Shown: one piece after another, positions 1-5,994 of the stretch | How the letters are laid out: each line of letters opens with the position of its first letter | Position numbering within the stretch: the first letter of the stretch is position 1 | Assembly: GCA_005880165.1 (NCBI GenBank) | Contig: VBJP01000036.1 | Location: 1 to 8,599 of the forward strand | Length of the DNA stretch: 8,599 bases | Direction of reading: 5' to 3' | Origin: Chloroflexota bacterium | GTDB lineage: Bacteria > Chloroflexota > Limnocylindria > QHBO01 | The notes under the pieces: generated by a model | Seen by the model: only the letters and a program-made list of their open reading frames with translations | Told to the model about the DNA's origin: nothing | Databases searched by the model: none | Program-made: the position numbers and the translations under genes

Positions 1-453
1 GAGGTCGTGGTGATCTCGCCGTCTGCGGACCTCGCAGACCTGGTCGAAGCCACCGGAGCGCGCCTCCTGGTCCAGCGTGGGATGGGCTTGAACGAGGGGC
101 TCGACCAGGCTCGGGACGCCGCCATTGGCGACGGAGTCGAGACGCTGGTCGTGCTGCATGGCGATCTTCCCGAGCTGGACGTTCCCGACATCCAGGCGCT
201 CGCCGCGGCTGTGCCGCGCGACGGCGGCGTGGCGATCGCGCCCGACCGCCGCGGAACCGGCACCAACGGCCTGGCGCTGCGACCTCCGAATGCCATCCCC
301 TTCCGATTCGGGACCGATAGCCTCGCGGCGCATCGGGAGGCGGCAAAGGCAGCCGGAATGCCGCTGTCCATCGTTCGGCGCCCGGGCCTCGCCTTCGACC
401 TCGACACGCCCGACGACCTGGGGGAGTGGCTGCGGAGCGGAGTCCTGGCGTGA
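1..453 (+). CDS. cofC: CofC/FbiD-type guanylyltransferase of F420 biosynthesis (5' truncated)
   Basis: The reading frame is open from the first base, so the start codon and the N-terminal nucleotide-binding part lie upstream. Visible CofC-family features are HGDLPEL (151-177), a GTGTNGL segment (253-273) that fits the GTP-binding region, FGTDSLAAH (307-333), and the C-terminal FDLDTPDDL (394-420). The family transfers GMP from GTP to a three-carbon phosphate: 2-phospho-L-lactate in archaea, phosphoenolpyruvate in mycobacterial FbiD, 3-phosphoglycerate in some proteobacteria. This makes the activated side-chain precursor that CofD/FbiA attaches to the deazaflavin. The sequence does not tell which substrate is used here. 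The stop overlaps the GTG start of cofE by 4 bases (GTGA), indicating translational coupling. A MobA-like nucleotidyltransferase is the alternative, but the cofE neighbour makes CofC much more likely. Confidence 0.88.
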   Translation, partial: EVVVISPSADLADLVEATGARLLVQRGMGLNEGLDQARDAAIGDGVETLVVLHGDLPELDVPDIQALAAAVPRDGGVAIAPDRRGTGTNGLALRPPNAIPFRFGTDSLAAHREAAKAAGMPLSIVRRPGLAFDLDTPDDLGEWLRSGVLA

Positions 454-1214
454 CCGCCAGGGTCGAGCTGCTGGCCCTCGACGGCATTCCCGAAATACGG
501 CCCGGCGACGACCTTGGGGCGATCATCGCCGGCGCGCTGCGCGACGCCGACATCGGTCTCCGGGAAGACGACGTCCTGGTCGTCACCCAGAAGGTCGTGT
601 CGAAGGCGGAGGGGCGGGTGGTAGACCTGGCGTCGGTCAGCCCTTCACCGCCCGCGGCCGAGTTTGCGGAGCGCTGGGGGAAGGATCCGCGGCAGGTGGA
701 GCTCGTGCTGCGCGAATCCGCCGAGGTGCTGCGGATGGCGGACGGCGGGCTGATCATCAGCCGAACGCGGCAAGGGTTTGTGTGCGCGAATGCCGGCGTG
801 GATCTCTCGAATGTAGGCGGTGGCGAGGTGGCCACGCTGCTGCCGGTCGACCCCGATGCCTCCGCCCGGCGACTTGCCGAGGGGCTGTGGGAGCTTGCGG
901 GGGTGCGTGTGCCGGTGGTCATCTCCGACTCGTTCGGGCGCCCATGGCGCAACGGGATCGTGAACGTCGCGATTGGCGTTGCCGGCCTTGCACCGCTGCT
1001 CGACCTGCGAGGCAGGCCGGATGCCCAGGGGAGGCTGATGCGCTCGACCGTCATCGCGGTTGCGGACGAGCTGGCCTCGGCGGCGGAGCTGGCTGGAGGC
1101 AAGACCGACCAGCGGCCGGTCGTTGTGGTGCGCGGGTACACCACAGAAAATGTCAAGAACGGGCCCGGAGCCGCGGCGCTGGTCATGGACCGCGCGCACG
1201 ATCTCTTCCCGTAG
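450..1214 (+). CDS. cofE: Coenzyme F420-0:L-glutamate ligase, single-domain CofE
   Basis: A cytosolic GTP-dependent ligase that adds L-glutamate, through gamma links, to F420-0. The 254-residue product spans the whole CofE fold. Family signatures are VTQKVVSKAEGR (residues 45-56), FVCANAGVDLSN (110-121), ISDSFGRPWRNG (158-169), the following NVAIGVAG, and DE-ASAAELAGGK (from 206) near the C-terminus. The acidic and Asn/Ser residues in these motifs fit the known GTP/metal site. The start is GTG at 450: it overlaps the cofC stop and has GGAG at 439-442 with a 7-base spacer. An in-frame start at 426 would add eight residues inside cofC and is less likely. The length matches archaeal CofE. The C-terminal nitroreductase-like domain of actinobacterial FbiB, which reduces dehydro-F420, is absent, so any such reductase must be encoded elsewhere. 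Confidence 0.95.
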   Translation: MTARVELLALDGIPEIRPGDDLGAIIAGALRDADIGLREDDVLVVTQKVVSKAEGRVVDLASVSPSPPAAEFAERWGKDPRQVELVLRESAEVLRMADGGLIISRTRQGFVCANAGVDLSNVGGGEVATLLPVDPDASARRLAEGLWELAGVRVPVVISDSFGRPWRNGIVNVAIGVAGLAPLLDLRGRPDAQGRLMRSTVIAVADELASAAELAGGKTDQRPVVVVRGYTTENVKNGPGAAALVMDRAHDLFP

Positions 1215-1304
1215 CGGATTTCGCTCTCGGCGGACCTTGCTTGAGCGCCCGACCGAGGTCGCCGTGCGCGGCTTGCTGGCACACACCCTGCAGGCTCCGC
1301 GGGC

Positions 1305-2726
1305 GTGGCCGCGTCCTCCAGGCATGTCCAGCGGGCGAAGCGCGCGTCGCACGGACGGGACGCGCAGCACGCGCGTGCCCTCCAGCATCCGCACGACGTC
1401 GACCATCGCTGCGCCACCCACGCGCGCCGGGTCCTCGGACGGTACCGGCTCGAGGCACGCCTGGCGCGTGGCGGGATGGCCGAGGTCTGGCGGGCGCGCG
1501 ACGAGCGCAGCGGACGCCGGGTGGCGGTCAAGCTCCTGCACCCGCACCTGCTTCCGGACCAGGCCTCGCGCGCCCGTCTCGCTTCAGAGGCGCGCGCCGT
1601 GGGTGGCCTCGATCACCCGGGCATCATCCGCGTGCTGGCCGCCGACGCCGGCGAGCGACCGGCGGTCGTCCTCGAGCTGGTCGAGGGTGAGCCGCTGTCG
1701 GCGCGTCTCGAACGCGACGGGCCGCTCGATCCGCGGACCGCGGCCGAGATCGGCGCAGAGGTCGCGGAGGCGCTCTACCACGCGCATACGCGGGGCGTGA
1801 TCCATCGCGACGTGAAGCCTGGAAACGTCCTCATCGGCACCGATGGCCGCGCACGCCTGGTCGACTTCGGCATTGCTCGGCTGCTGGGCGAGGCGCTGGA
1901 GCGAACGACTCAGACCGGCATGGTGATGGGCACGCTGCGCTACATGGCGCCGGAGCAGCTGGCCGGGAAGGAGGTTGGCCCGCGAGTCGACCTCTATGGC
2001 CTCGGGGCTCTGCTGTACGAGATGCTGTCCGGCCGGCCGCCGCACTCGGGATCGTCCGCTGGGGCCCTGCTACGGGAGGAGACGGACAGACCACCGGCCA
2101 TGGATGGCATTGACACCACGCTCGCGGCAGTGGTTGCTGCCTGCCTCCAGCCGCGGCCAGAGGACCGGCCGCGCCATGCCGGTGAGGTGGGGATCGCCTT
2201 GCGCGCGTGGCTCGCCGGAGATGCCTCCGGTGCCATCGCCCACATCACGAAGCTGCAGGACGAGACGCTCACCCAGGCTATGCCCGTGCCGCCTCTCGGA
2301 GCGTTGGCGGCCGCGGGGGCAGCGCCGAGCGCTGCTGGGGCGGCGCCGGTCGGTGGGCAGCGCATAGTGTTGCCCGCGCCTGCCGCGCGCGCCGTCCCTA
2401 GTCCGCGCATCGGTCGCCGCGCCGCCGCAATCGCGGGTGCCCTGGCCGCTGCCGCGGCTGTCCTCGTGGTGGCCGTGGCCCTCAGCGGACCCCTGAAGAT
2501 GGCGAGCGCAGCGCCGACACCGTTCCCAACCCCGTTCGCGACGCCGCTTCCATCGTGGGCAGCTCAGCTCGCCGACAAGCAGCGCAGCGCCTGCGGCTCA
2601 GGACCGAGCGCGGCGGAGCTGGCAGCCATGGGCAGGGCGGCGGCCACTGAGCAGGTCACCGAAGCAATCGCCGACTGTAAGCCCGCGGGCGGTGAGGGCC
2701 GCGGTCACGGCAAGGGAAAGCACTGA
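1305..2726 (+). CDS. Membrane-anchored Hanks-type serine/threonine protein kinase
   Basis: The product is 473 residues. The kinase domain runs from about residue 44 to 310: glycine loop LARGGMAEV (53-61, Ala replacing the usual first Gly), ATP-binding Lys76 in VAVKLL, catalytic HRDVKPGN (167-174, Asp169), DFG (187-189), activation segment ending GTLRYMAPE (209-217), and Asp229 in the VDLYGLG helix. All key catalytic residues are present, so it should be active. An Ala/Pro-rich linker leads to one membrane helix (about 373-393). The external part is about 80 residues: Pro/Thr-rich, then Cys430 and Cys458, then a Gly/Lys/His-rich tail. There are no PASTA repeats. GTG 1305 is the only usual start between the in-frame stop at 1242 and the kinase core. 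It leaves a 42-residue His/Arg-rich extension and has no clear ribosome site. The gene lies 90 bases after cofE with no promoter I can see between them. Substrates are unknown. Confidence 0.93.
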   Translation: MAASSRHVQRAKRASHGRDAQHARALQHPHDVDHRCATHARRVLGRYRLEARLARGGMAEVWRARDERSGRRVAVKLLHPHLLPDQASRARLASEARAVGGLDHPGIIRVLAADAGERPAVVLELVEGEPLSARLERDGPLDPRTAAEIGAEVAEALYHAHTRGVIHRDVKPGNVLIGTDGRARLVDFGIARLLGEALERTTQTGMVMGTLRYMAPEQLAGKEVGPRVDLYGLGALLYEMLSGRPPHSGSSAGALLREETDRPPAMDGIDTTLAAVVAACLQPRPEDRPRHAGEVGIALRAWLAGDASGAIAHITKLQDETLTQAMPVPPLGALAAAGAAPSAAGAAPVGGQRIVLPAPAARAVPSPRIGRRAAAIAGALAAAAAVLVVAVALSGPLKMASAAPTPFPTPFATPLPSWAAQLADKQRSACGSGPSAAELAAMGRAAATEQVTEAIADCKPAGGEGRGHGKGKH

Positions 2727-2740
2727 GGGGTGTGTTTGCG

Positions 2741-2771
2741 CGCTTGAGGCTCCCTCGCCGTCAACCAAGCG
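2741..2771. terminator. Possible weak bidirectional terminator between convergent genes
   Basis: The 46-base gap between the kinase stop and the end of the minus-strand hydrolase gene holds a perfect 6-base inverted repeat, CGCTTG (2741-2746) and CAAGCG (2766-2771). A smaller alternative stem inside it is GAGG/CCTC (2746-2749 with 2753-2756). There is no T-run on either side, so this is not a classic intrinsic terminator. The position between convergent genes is the main reason to list it. Confidence 0.25.
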
Positions 2772-2772
2772 G

Positions 2773-3465
2773 TCAGGGGTGGGCGGTGACGACCTCTTCA
2801 AGAGCATCGGTCACGGCGGCTGGATCGACAACCATGTGGAGATGAAGCCCCGGGACATGTCGAATCGGCCATCCGCGCTGCCTGAGCTCGTCGGCGGGCC
2901 TGTCATATGGCGGACCGAAGTAGATGTAACCGCACGGCGACTGATCCCATCCTGCTGGCACGTCGACGGTCTGTTCATATCGGGAGAGGGGGAGGCGCGG
3001 CTGCTCTCGGGTGATCGCGTCCCGCAGCTCGGGGTCGGGGGGAAACATCGGCGCAACGTCGGATTCGTCCCACCATTCAGTCCAGGGCGGCAGCCTTCCG
3101 TTCTCGGCTTTCGCGCGAAGCTCAGATAGGAACTCGGCAGCGCCGATGGCTGCCGATCCCGAGGACGGAGGCACCGAGGCGTCTACGAATACGTACGAAA
3201 TCCTCGCGTTGGAAAGGGCCCTTCCAATGGCCGGTGCGAAGAGCCCCGCATTGCTGTGCGTCACGATGGCGATCGCCTCGCCGGGCACCGCGTGCACATC
3301 CTCCGCGACGTGCCGGGCGATGCGCGGCGTTGAAGCGGGCTCAAGCACAGCCACCTCGATGAGATTTGGGACATCAACGACATGGCCACGCTGACGCAGG
3401 AGAGCGCCGACCGGCTGCCAGGTGGATGGGCCCAACGCCAGGCTGTGAATGAGGACGAAATGCAC
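2773..3465 (-). CDS. Alpha/beta hydrolase fold protein
   Basis: A 230-residue cytosolic protein with no signal peptide or membrane segment. The start MHFVLIHSLALG matches the first strand and oxyanion-loop region of alpha/beta hydrolases. VTHSNAG (residues 68-74) is the nucleophile elbow, with Ser71 as the likely nucleophile; the position after Thr-His matches the usual G-H-S-x-G pattern with one extra residue before the last Gly. HLHM near the C-terminus (His208 or His210) probably supplies the catalytic His. The acid is not certain; FVDAS after strand 6 or an Asp in the YDRPADEL region are candidates. The substrate cannot be read from sequence. The start is GTG at 3465, chosen because the protein begins directly at the first core strand. 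It lies 25 bases after the NTF2-like gene on the same strand, so the two are probably co-transcribed. GC is lower than in flanking genes. Confidence 0.85.
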   Translation of the reverse strand: MHFVLIHSLALGPSTWQPVGALLRQRGHVVDVPNLIEVAVLEPASTPRIARHVAEDVHAVPGEAIAIVTHSNAGLFAPAIGRALSNARISYVFVDASVPPSSGSAAIGAAEFLSELRAKAENGRLPPWTEWWDESDVAPMFPPDPELRDAITREQPRLPLSRYEQTVDVPAGWDQSPCGYIYFGPPYDRPADELRQRGWPIRHVPGLHLHMVVDPAAVTDALEEVVTAHP

Positions 3466-3490
3466 GCGGTGCCCTGAGGAGAGTCGCGGG

Positions 3491-3835
3491 CTAGCGACCC
3501 GGGATCGGTTGCAGGAAGAGCGCGACGATCTCGCCGTTCTCGACGCGGAAGTTGGCCTCGACGTGCATCGGGTTGATTCCCGGCCGCATGACCGTCACGT
3601 CGGCGATGTAGCTGCTTCCCATCGAGCGCCCCTCGTTCGTGTACATCCGAAAGCCATCTCCGGCCCGGATAAACCATCCGCCCACGCGATCGCGGCCGCG
3701 GAGGTTAGTTCGCTCATCGGATCCTGGGGTGGAGACGCCCAGGACGGCGTGCTCCGCGAAAAGGTTGACCGCCTTCTCCCGATCGTCGTCGTTGATCAGC
3801 TCCAGGAAGAGGTCGACCGTCTCGGTGGCACCCAT
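3491..3835 (-). CDS. NTF2/SnoaL-like small protein
   Basis: With the ATG at 3835 the product is 114 residues, a usual size for the cone-shaped SnoaL/NTF2 fold. The pattern fits the family: an initial helix with ETVDLFLELIND and AVNLFAEHAV, a GRDRVGGWF segment, then alternating strands ending in HVEANFRVENGEIVALFLQ. Family members include small isomerases, cyclases, hydrolases and non-enzymatic ligand-binding proteins, and nothing here fixes which one this is. An upstream in-frame ATG at 3871 would add 12 residues (start MERATRSG) that do not look like part of the fold. The 3835 start also sits 7 bases after a TATCCT box, which fits a leaderless transcript. The alpha/beta hydrolase gene follows after 25 bases, and the pairing suggests a shared, possibly catabolic or detoxifying task, which is inference. 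Confidence 0.75.
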   Translation of the reverse strand: MGATETVDLFLELINDDDREKAVNLFAEHAVLGVSTPGSDERTNLRGRDRVGGWFIRAGDGFRMYTNEGRSMGSSYIADVTVMRPGINPMHVEANFRVENGEIVALFLQPIPGR

Positions 3836-3842
3836 GGTCGGC

Positions 3843-3848
3843 AGGATA
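3843..3848 (-). promoter_or_regulatory. Putative leaderless -10 box for the NTF2-like gene
   Basis: On the minus strand TATCCT (TANNNT pattern) is followed by 7 bases and then the ATG at 3835, the spacing expected when transcription starts at the start codon. No ribosome-binding site is visible before this ATG. No good -35 box is seen at the usual distance. Confidence 0.45.
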
Positions 3849-3903
3849 CCTGACCGCGTCGCGCGCTCCATTCCAGCCCAGGAGGCATGCCCGCATCGGT
3901 CGC

Positions 3904-3909
3904 TAGACT
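3904..3909 (+). promoter_or_regulatory. Putative leaderless -10 box for the hom-asd operon
   Basis: TAGACT (TANNNT pattern) ends 9 bases before the ATG of hom at 3919. There is no purine-rich ribosome site in that spacer, so the mRNA is probably leaderless or nearly so. A recognisable -35 box is not evident. It is only 55 bases from the oppositely directed box serving the minus-strand genes. Confidence 0.5.
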
Positions 3910-3918
3910 CTTGCGCCT

Positions 3919-4848
3919 ATGGCTCGCCTGCGCATCGGTCTCATCGGCTGGGGAACGGTCGGATCCGCCCTCGGTCGCCTGGTCGCGGCCGGGCCGCTGC
4001 CCCTGGAGCTTGCGTGCCTTGCCGTGCGCCATCCGGCCGCGGCTCGCGGCATGCCGCTTCCGGACGGCGTCGCGGTGGTTGCTCCTGACGATGTCGCAGC
4101 TGCTCGCCTGGACGCCGTCGTGGAGCTGGCCGGGGGCATCGAGGAGCCACTCGGCTGGGCTCGGACGGCCCTCGCCGCCGGCACCGCGTACGTGACCGCC
4201 AACAAGGCGTTACTCGCCAACCACGGTGACGAGCTCTCGACGCTCGCTCGCCAGAACGATTCCGCGCTGCTGGCATCCGCGAGCGTCGGCGGCGGCGTGC
4301 CGATGCTCGAGATCGTCCGCCACCTCGCCGCCACGCGCGCGATCGGCCGGCTGCGCGGCGTCCTGAACGCGACGACGACGTACATGCTGAGCGCGATGGG
4401 CGAGGGCATGACGTATGGCGATGCGCTGCGCGAGGCGCAGACGGCCGGGTACGCCGAGGCGGACCCGTCGCTCGACGTGGACGGACGCGACGCGGCCCAG
4501 AAGCTCGCCATTCTTGCCAGCGAGGCGTGGGGGGCGTGGCGCTCGGAGTCCCAGGTCGAGCGGCACGGCATCCGCGGGCTCGAGGTGAGCGAAGGACAGG
4601 TCATCCGTCTGGTCGCGGAGGCCACCGAGGAACGCCTGGCGGTGACGCCGCAGGAGGTCGAGCCCGGTACCCCGCTGGCGGCAACCGCCGGAATCGACAA
4701 TCTCCTCGAGATCGACGTGCGGGCCGGGGGTATCTTCCGCATCAGCGGGCCAGGTGCCGGCGGACGGGTGAGCGCCGGCGCCGTGTACGCGGACCTGGCG
4801 CGCCTGGTCGCCGGCGAACGGCCGATCCTGTTCGGAGGGAGCGCATGA
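3919..4848 (+). CDS. hom: Homoserine dehydrogenase, short form without ACT domain
   Basis: Reduces aspartate semialdehyde to homoserine with NAD(P)H, the entry to threonine and methionine synthesis. The 309-residue product has the Rossmann loop GWGTVG (residues 10-15), VVELAGG (67-73), TANKALLA with Lys96 (93-100), ASVGGGVPML (121-130), and GYAEADPSLDVDGRDAAQK (177-195). In that last segment Glu180, Asp191 and Lys195 match the residues known from yeast enzyme studies for substrate binding and catalysis. Many bacterial enzymes are about 430 residues with a C-terminal ACT domain for threonine feedback. Here the protein ends after the catalytic core, so that type of inhibition is not expected. 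The usual LNGTTNYIL motif reads LNATTTYML (149-157), an unusual change next to the active site. The stop overlaps the asd start (ATGA), so the two are translationally coupled. Confidence 0.9.
   Translation: MARLRIGLIGWGTVGSALGRLVAAGPLPLELACLAVRHPAAARGMPLPDGVAVVAPDDVAAARLDAVVELAGGIEEPLGWARTALAAGTAYVTANKALLANHGDELSTLARQNDSALLASASVGGGVPMLEIVRHLAATRAIGRLRGVLNATTTYMLSAMGEGMTYGDALREAQTAGYAEADPSLDVDGRDAAQKLAILASEAWGAWRSESQVERHGIRGLEVSEGQVIRLVAEATEERLAVTPQEVEPGTPLAATAGIDNLLEIDVRAGGIFRISGPGAGGRVSAGAVYADLARLVAGERPILFGGSA
4834..4838 (+). promoter_or_regulatory. Ribosome-binding site for asd inside the end of hom
   Basis: GGAGG lies 6 bases before the ATG at 4845, within the last codons of hom. It supports 4845 as the asd start over any start further upstream in the same long open frame (open from 4527), which would run antiparallel to the hom protein evidence. 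Confidence 0.75.
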
Positions 4849-5906
4849 CTGGACCGAGGCTGGAGCGATTGGAAGGCGTCGTGCGCTGGCCGATCGTCGG
4901 CGTGGCCGGTGCCCGCGGTGTGGTGGGTGGCGTCTTCCTTTCGATCATGGCCGATGCCGGCCTGCCGGCCGAGCGCCTCCGCGCCTTCGGCACCGAGGTG
5001 GGCACCGCGCCGTACGGGGAGGGATCGGTGCCGGTGCGCCTGCTCGACGATGAAGCGGCGGGGGAGCTCGACGTCCTCTTCCTGGCGACCGATGCGGCGA
5101 TCAGCCGTGACATGGTCGGCGGCCCAGGCCGCCGCGTTCCGCTCATCGTCGACAACTCGAGCGCCTTCCGGTTGGACCCTCAGGTCCCACTGGTCGTACC
5201 CGAGGCGAACGCCCGCGCCCTGCGGGGACGCGCCGGCAACGTGGTCGCCAACCCGAACTGCACGAGCGCTGCCGCGGTCGTCGTGCTGGCGCCCATCCGC
5301 GACGCGTTCGGGCTCGCGTCGGTCGACCTGGCCAGCTACCAGGCGGTGAGCGGGGCTGGTCGTGCCGGGCTGGATGCGTTTCTCGCGGAACGTGGCAGCG
5401 ACGACCGCGAGCAGGCGCCCGGGTCACCCTTCCACGGGCGGATCGCCGACAGCGTGGTGCCCCAGATCGACCTGCTCGGCGAGGACGGCTGGACGGGCGA
5501 GGAGCGGAAGATCCACGCGGAGATCCGCAAGATCCTGGAGCTGCCTGACCTCGACGTCGCCGCCACCGCGGTGCGGGTCCCGGTGAAGACGGGTCACAGC
5601 ATTGCCCTGCACCTTCGCACGCAACGCAACGCCGGGCTCTCGCAGGTGGAGGAGGTCCTGCGCCGGGCCCCAGGCCTCGAGTTCCGGGCCGCCGACGGGT
5701 CGGAACGCCATCCCATGCCCCTCGATGTCGAGGGTCGCGATCCGGTGATCGTCGGGCGCCTGCGCACGATCCCGGGACGGGATCGTGGCTTCGCCTGCTT
5801 CCTGACCAGCGACAACCTGCGCAAGGGCGCGGCGCTCAACGCCATCCAGGTGGCCGCCGCCGCGGACCCGGACTGGTTCGGCGCGCTGGTGCCGCCCCGC
5901 CGCTGA
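4845..5906 (+). CDS. asd: Aspartate-semialdehyde dehydrogenase
   Basis: A 353-residue enzyme that reductively dephosphorylates aspartyl-4-phosphate to aspartate semialdehyde with NADPH, supplying lysine/diaminopimelate as well as homoserine. Domain order is typical: nucleotide-binding loop VGVAGARGVVGG (near residues 19-30), VDNSSAFRLDPQVPLVVPE, the catalytic cysteine motif NPNCTS (Cys139), SYQAVSGAGRAG, then EERKIHAEIRKIL in the dimerization domain, RVPVKTGHS with the acid/base His251, and DNLRKGAALNAIQVA at the C-terminus. All catalytic residues are intact. The start at 4845 overlaps the hom stop and has a strong ribosome site. About 15 residues precede the Rossmann strand, slightly more than usual. 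The order places the product of asd directly as substrate of hom. No aspartokinase gene is in the window. Confidence 0.96.
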   Translation: MTGPRLERLEGVVRWPIVGVAGARGVVGGVFLSIMADAGLPAERLRAFGTEVGTAPYGEGSVPVRLLDDEAAGELDVLFLATDAAISRDMVGGPGRRVPLIVDNSSAFRLDPQVPLVVPEANARALRGRAGNVVANPNCTSAAAVVVLAPIRDAFGLASVDLASYQAVSGAGRAGLDAFLAERGSDDREQAPGSPFHGRIADSVVPQIDLLGEDGWTGEERKIHAEIRKILELPDLDVAATAVRVPVKTGHSIALHLRTQRNAGLSQVEEVLRRAPGLEFRAADGSERHPMPLDVEGRDPVIVGRLRTIPGRDRGFACFLTSDNLRKGAALNAIQVAAAADPDWFGALVPPRR

Positions 5907-5951
5907 CGAGCGCGCGACAGAGGAGCCGCGCCCGGACCGGTACCATCGGCC

Positions 5952-5957
5952 TATCCT
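5952..5957 (+). promoter_or_regulatory. Possible -10 box upstream of the DUF885 gene
   Basis: TATCCT in the 88-base gap after asd, the same hexamer as the minus-strand box at 3843-3848. It would give a leader of roughly 30 bases. No convincing -35 match is seen, and no terminator-like hairpin with a T-run follows asd, so read-through from the operon is possible. Confidence 0.3.
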
Positions 5958-5981
5958 TCGCCTGCCTCCCGCCCCTTAACT

Positions 5982-5985
5982 GAGG
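5982..5985 (+). promoter_or_regulatory. Ribosome-binding site for the DUF885 gene
   Basis: GAGG lies 9 bases before the GTG at 5995. It supports this start, after which the protein begins directly with a family-like helix (FAQLARAYLDEEY). Confidence 0.5.
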
Positions 5986-5994
5986 ATCGTTCAC

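Noticed and set aside
1215..1304. Possible tRNA or terminator after cofE
   Set aside because: No T-loop (GGTTCRAAYCC) or cloverleaf pairing, and no stem with a T-run.
645..1547. 300-codon minus-strand open frame antisense to cofE and the kinase start
   Set aside because: Most of it is antisense to conserved motifs of cofE and the kinase loop. The part in the gap (about 1215-1415) reads a little more protein-like, but has no ribosome site, no boundary and no family match.
125..1690. 521-codon open frame on the plus strand crossing cofC, cofE and the kinase start
   Set aside because: Its product is Arg/Ala/Gly/Pro-rich low-complexity sequence, the usual shadow frame in high-GC DNA, and it overlaps two genes with clear family motifs.
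3903..4742. 279-codon minus-strand open frame antisense to hom
   Set aside because: Ser/Arg/Ala-rich shadow of hom in the complementary frame, with no recognisable motif.
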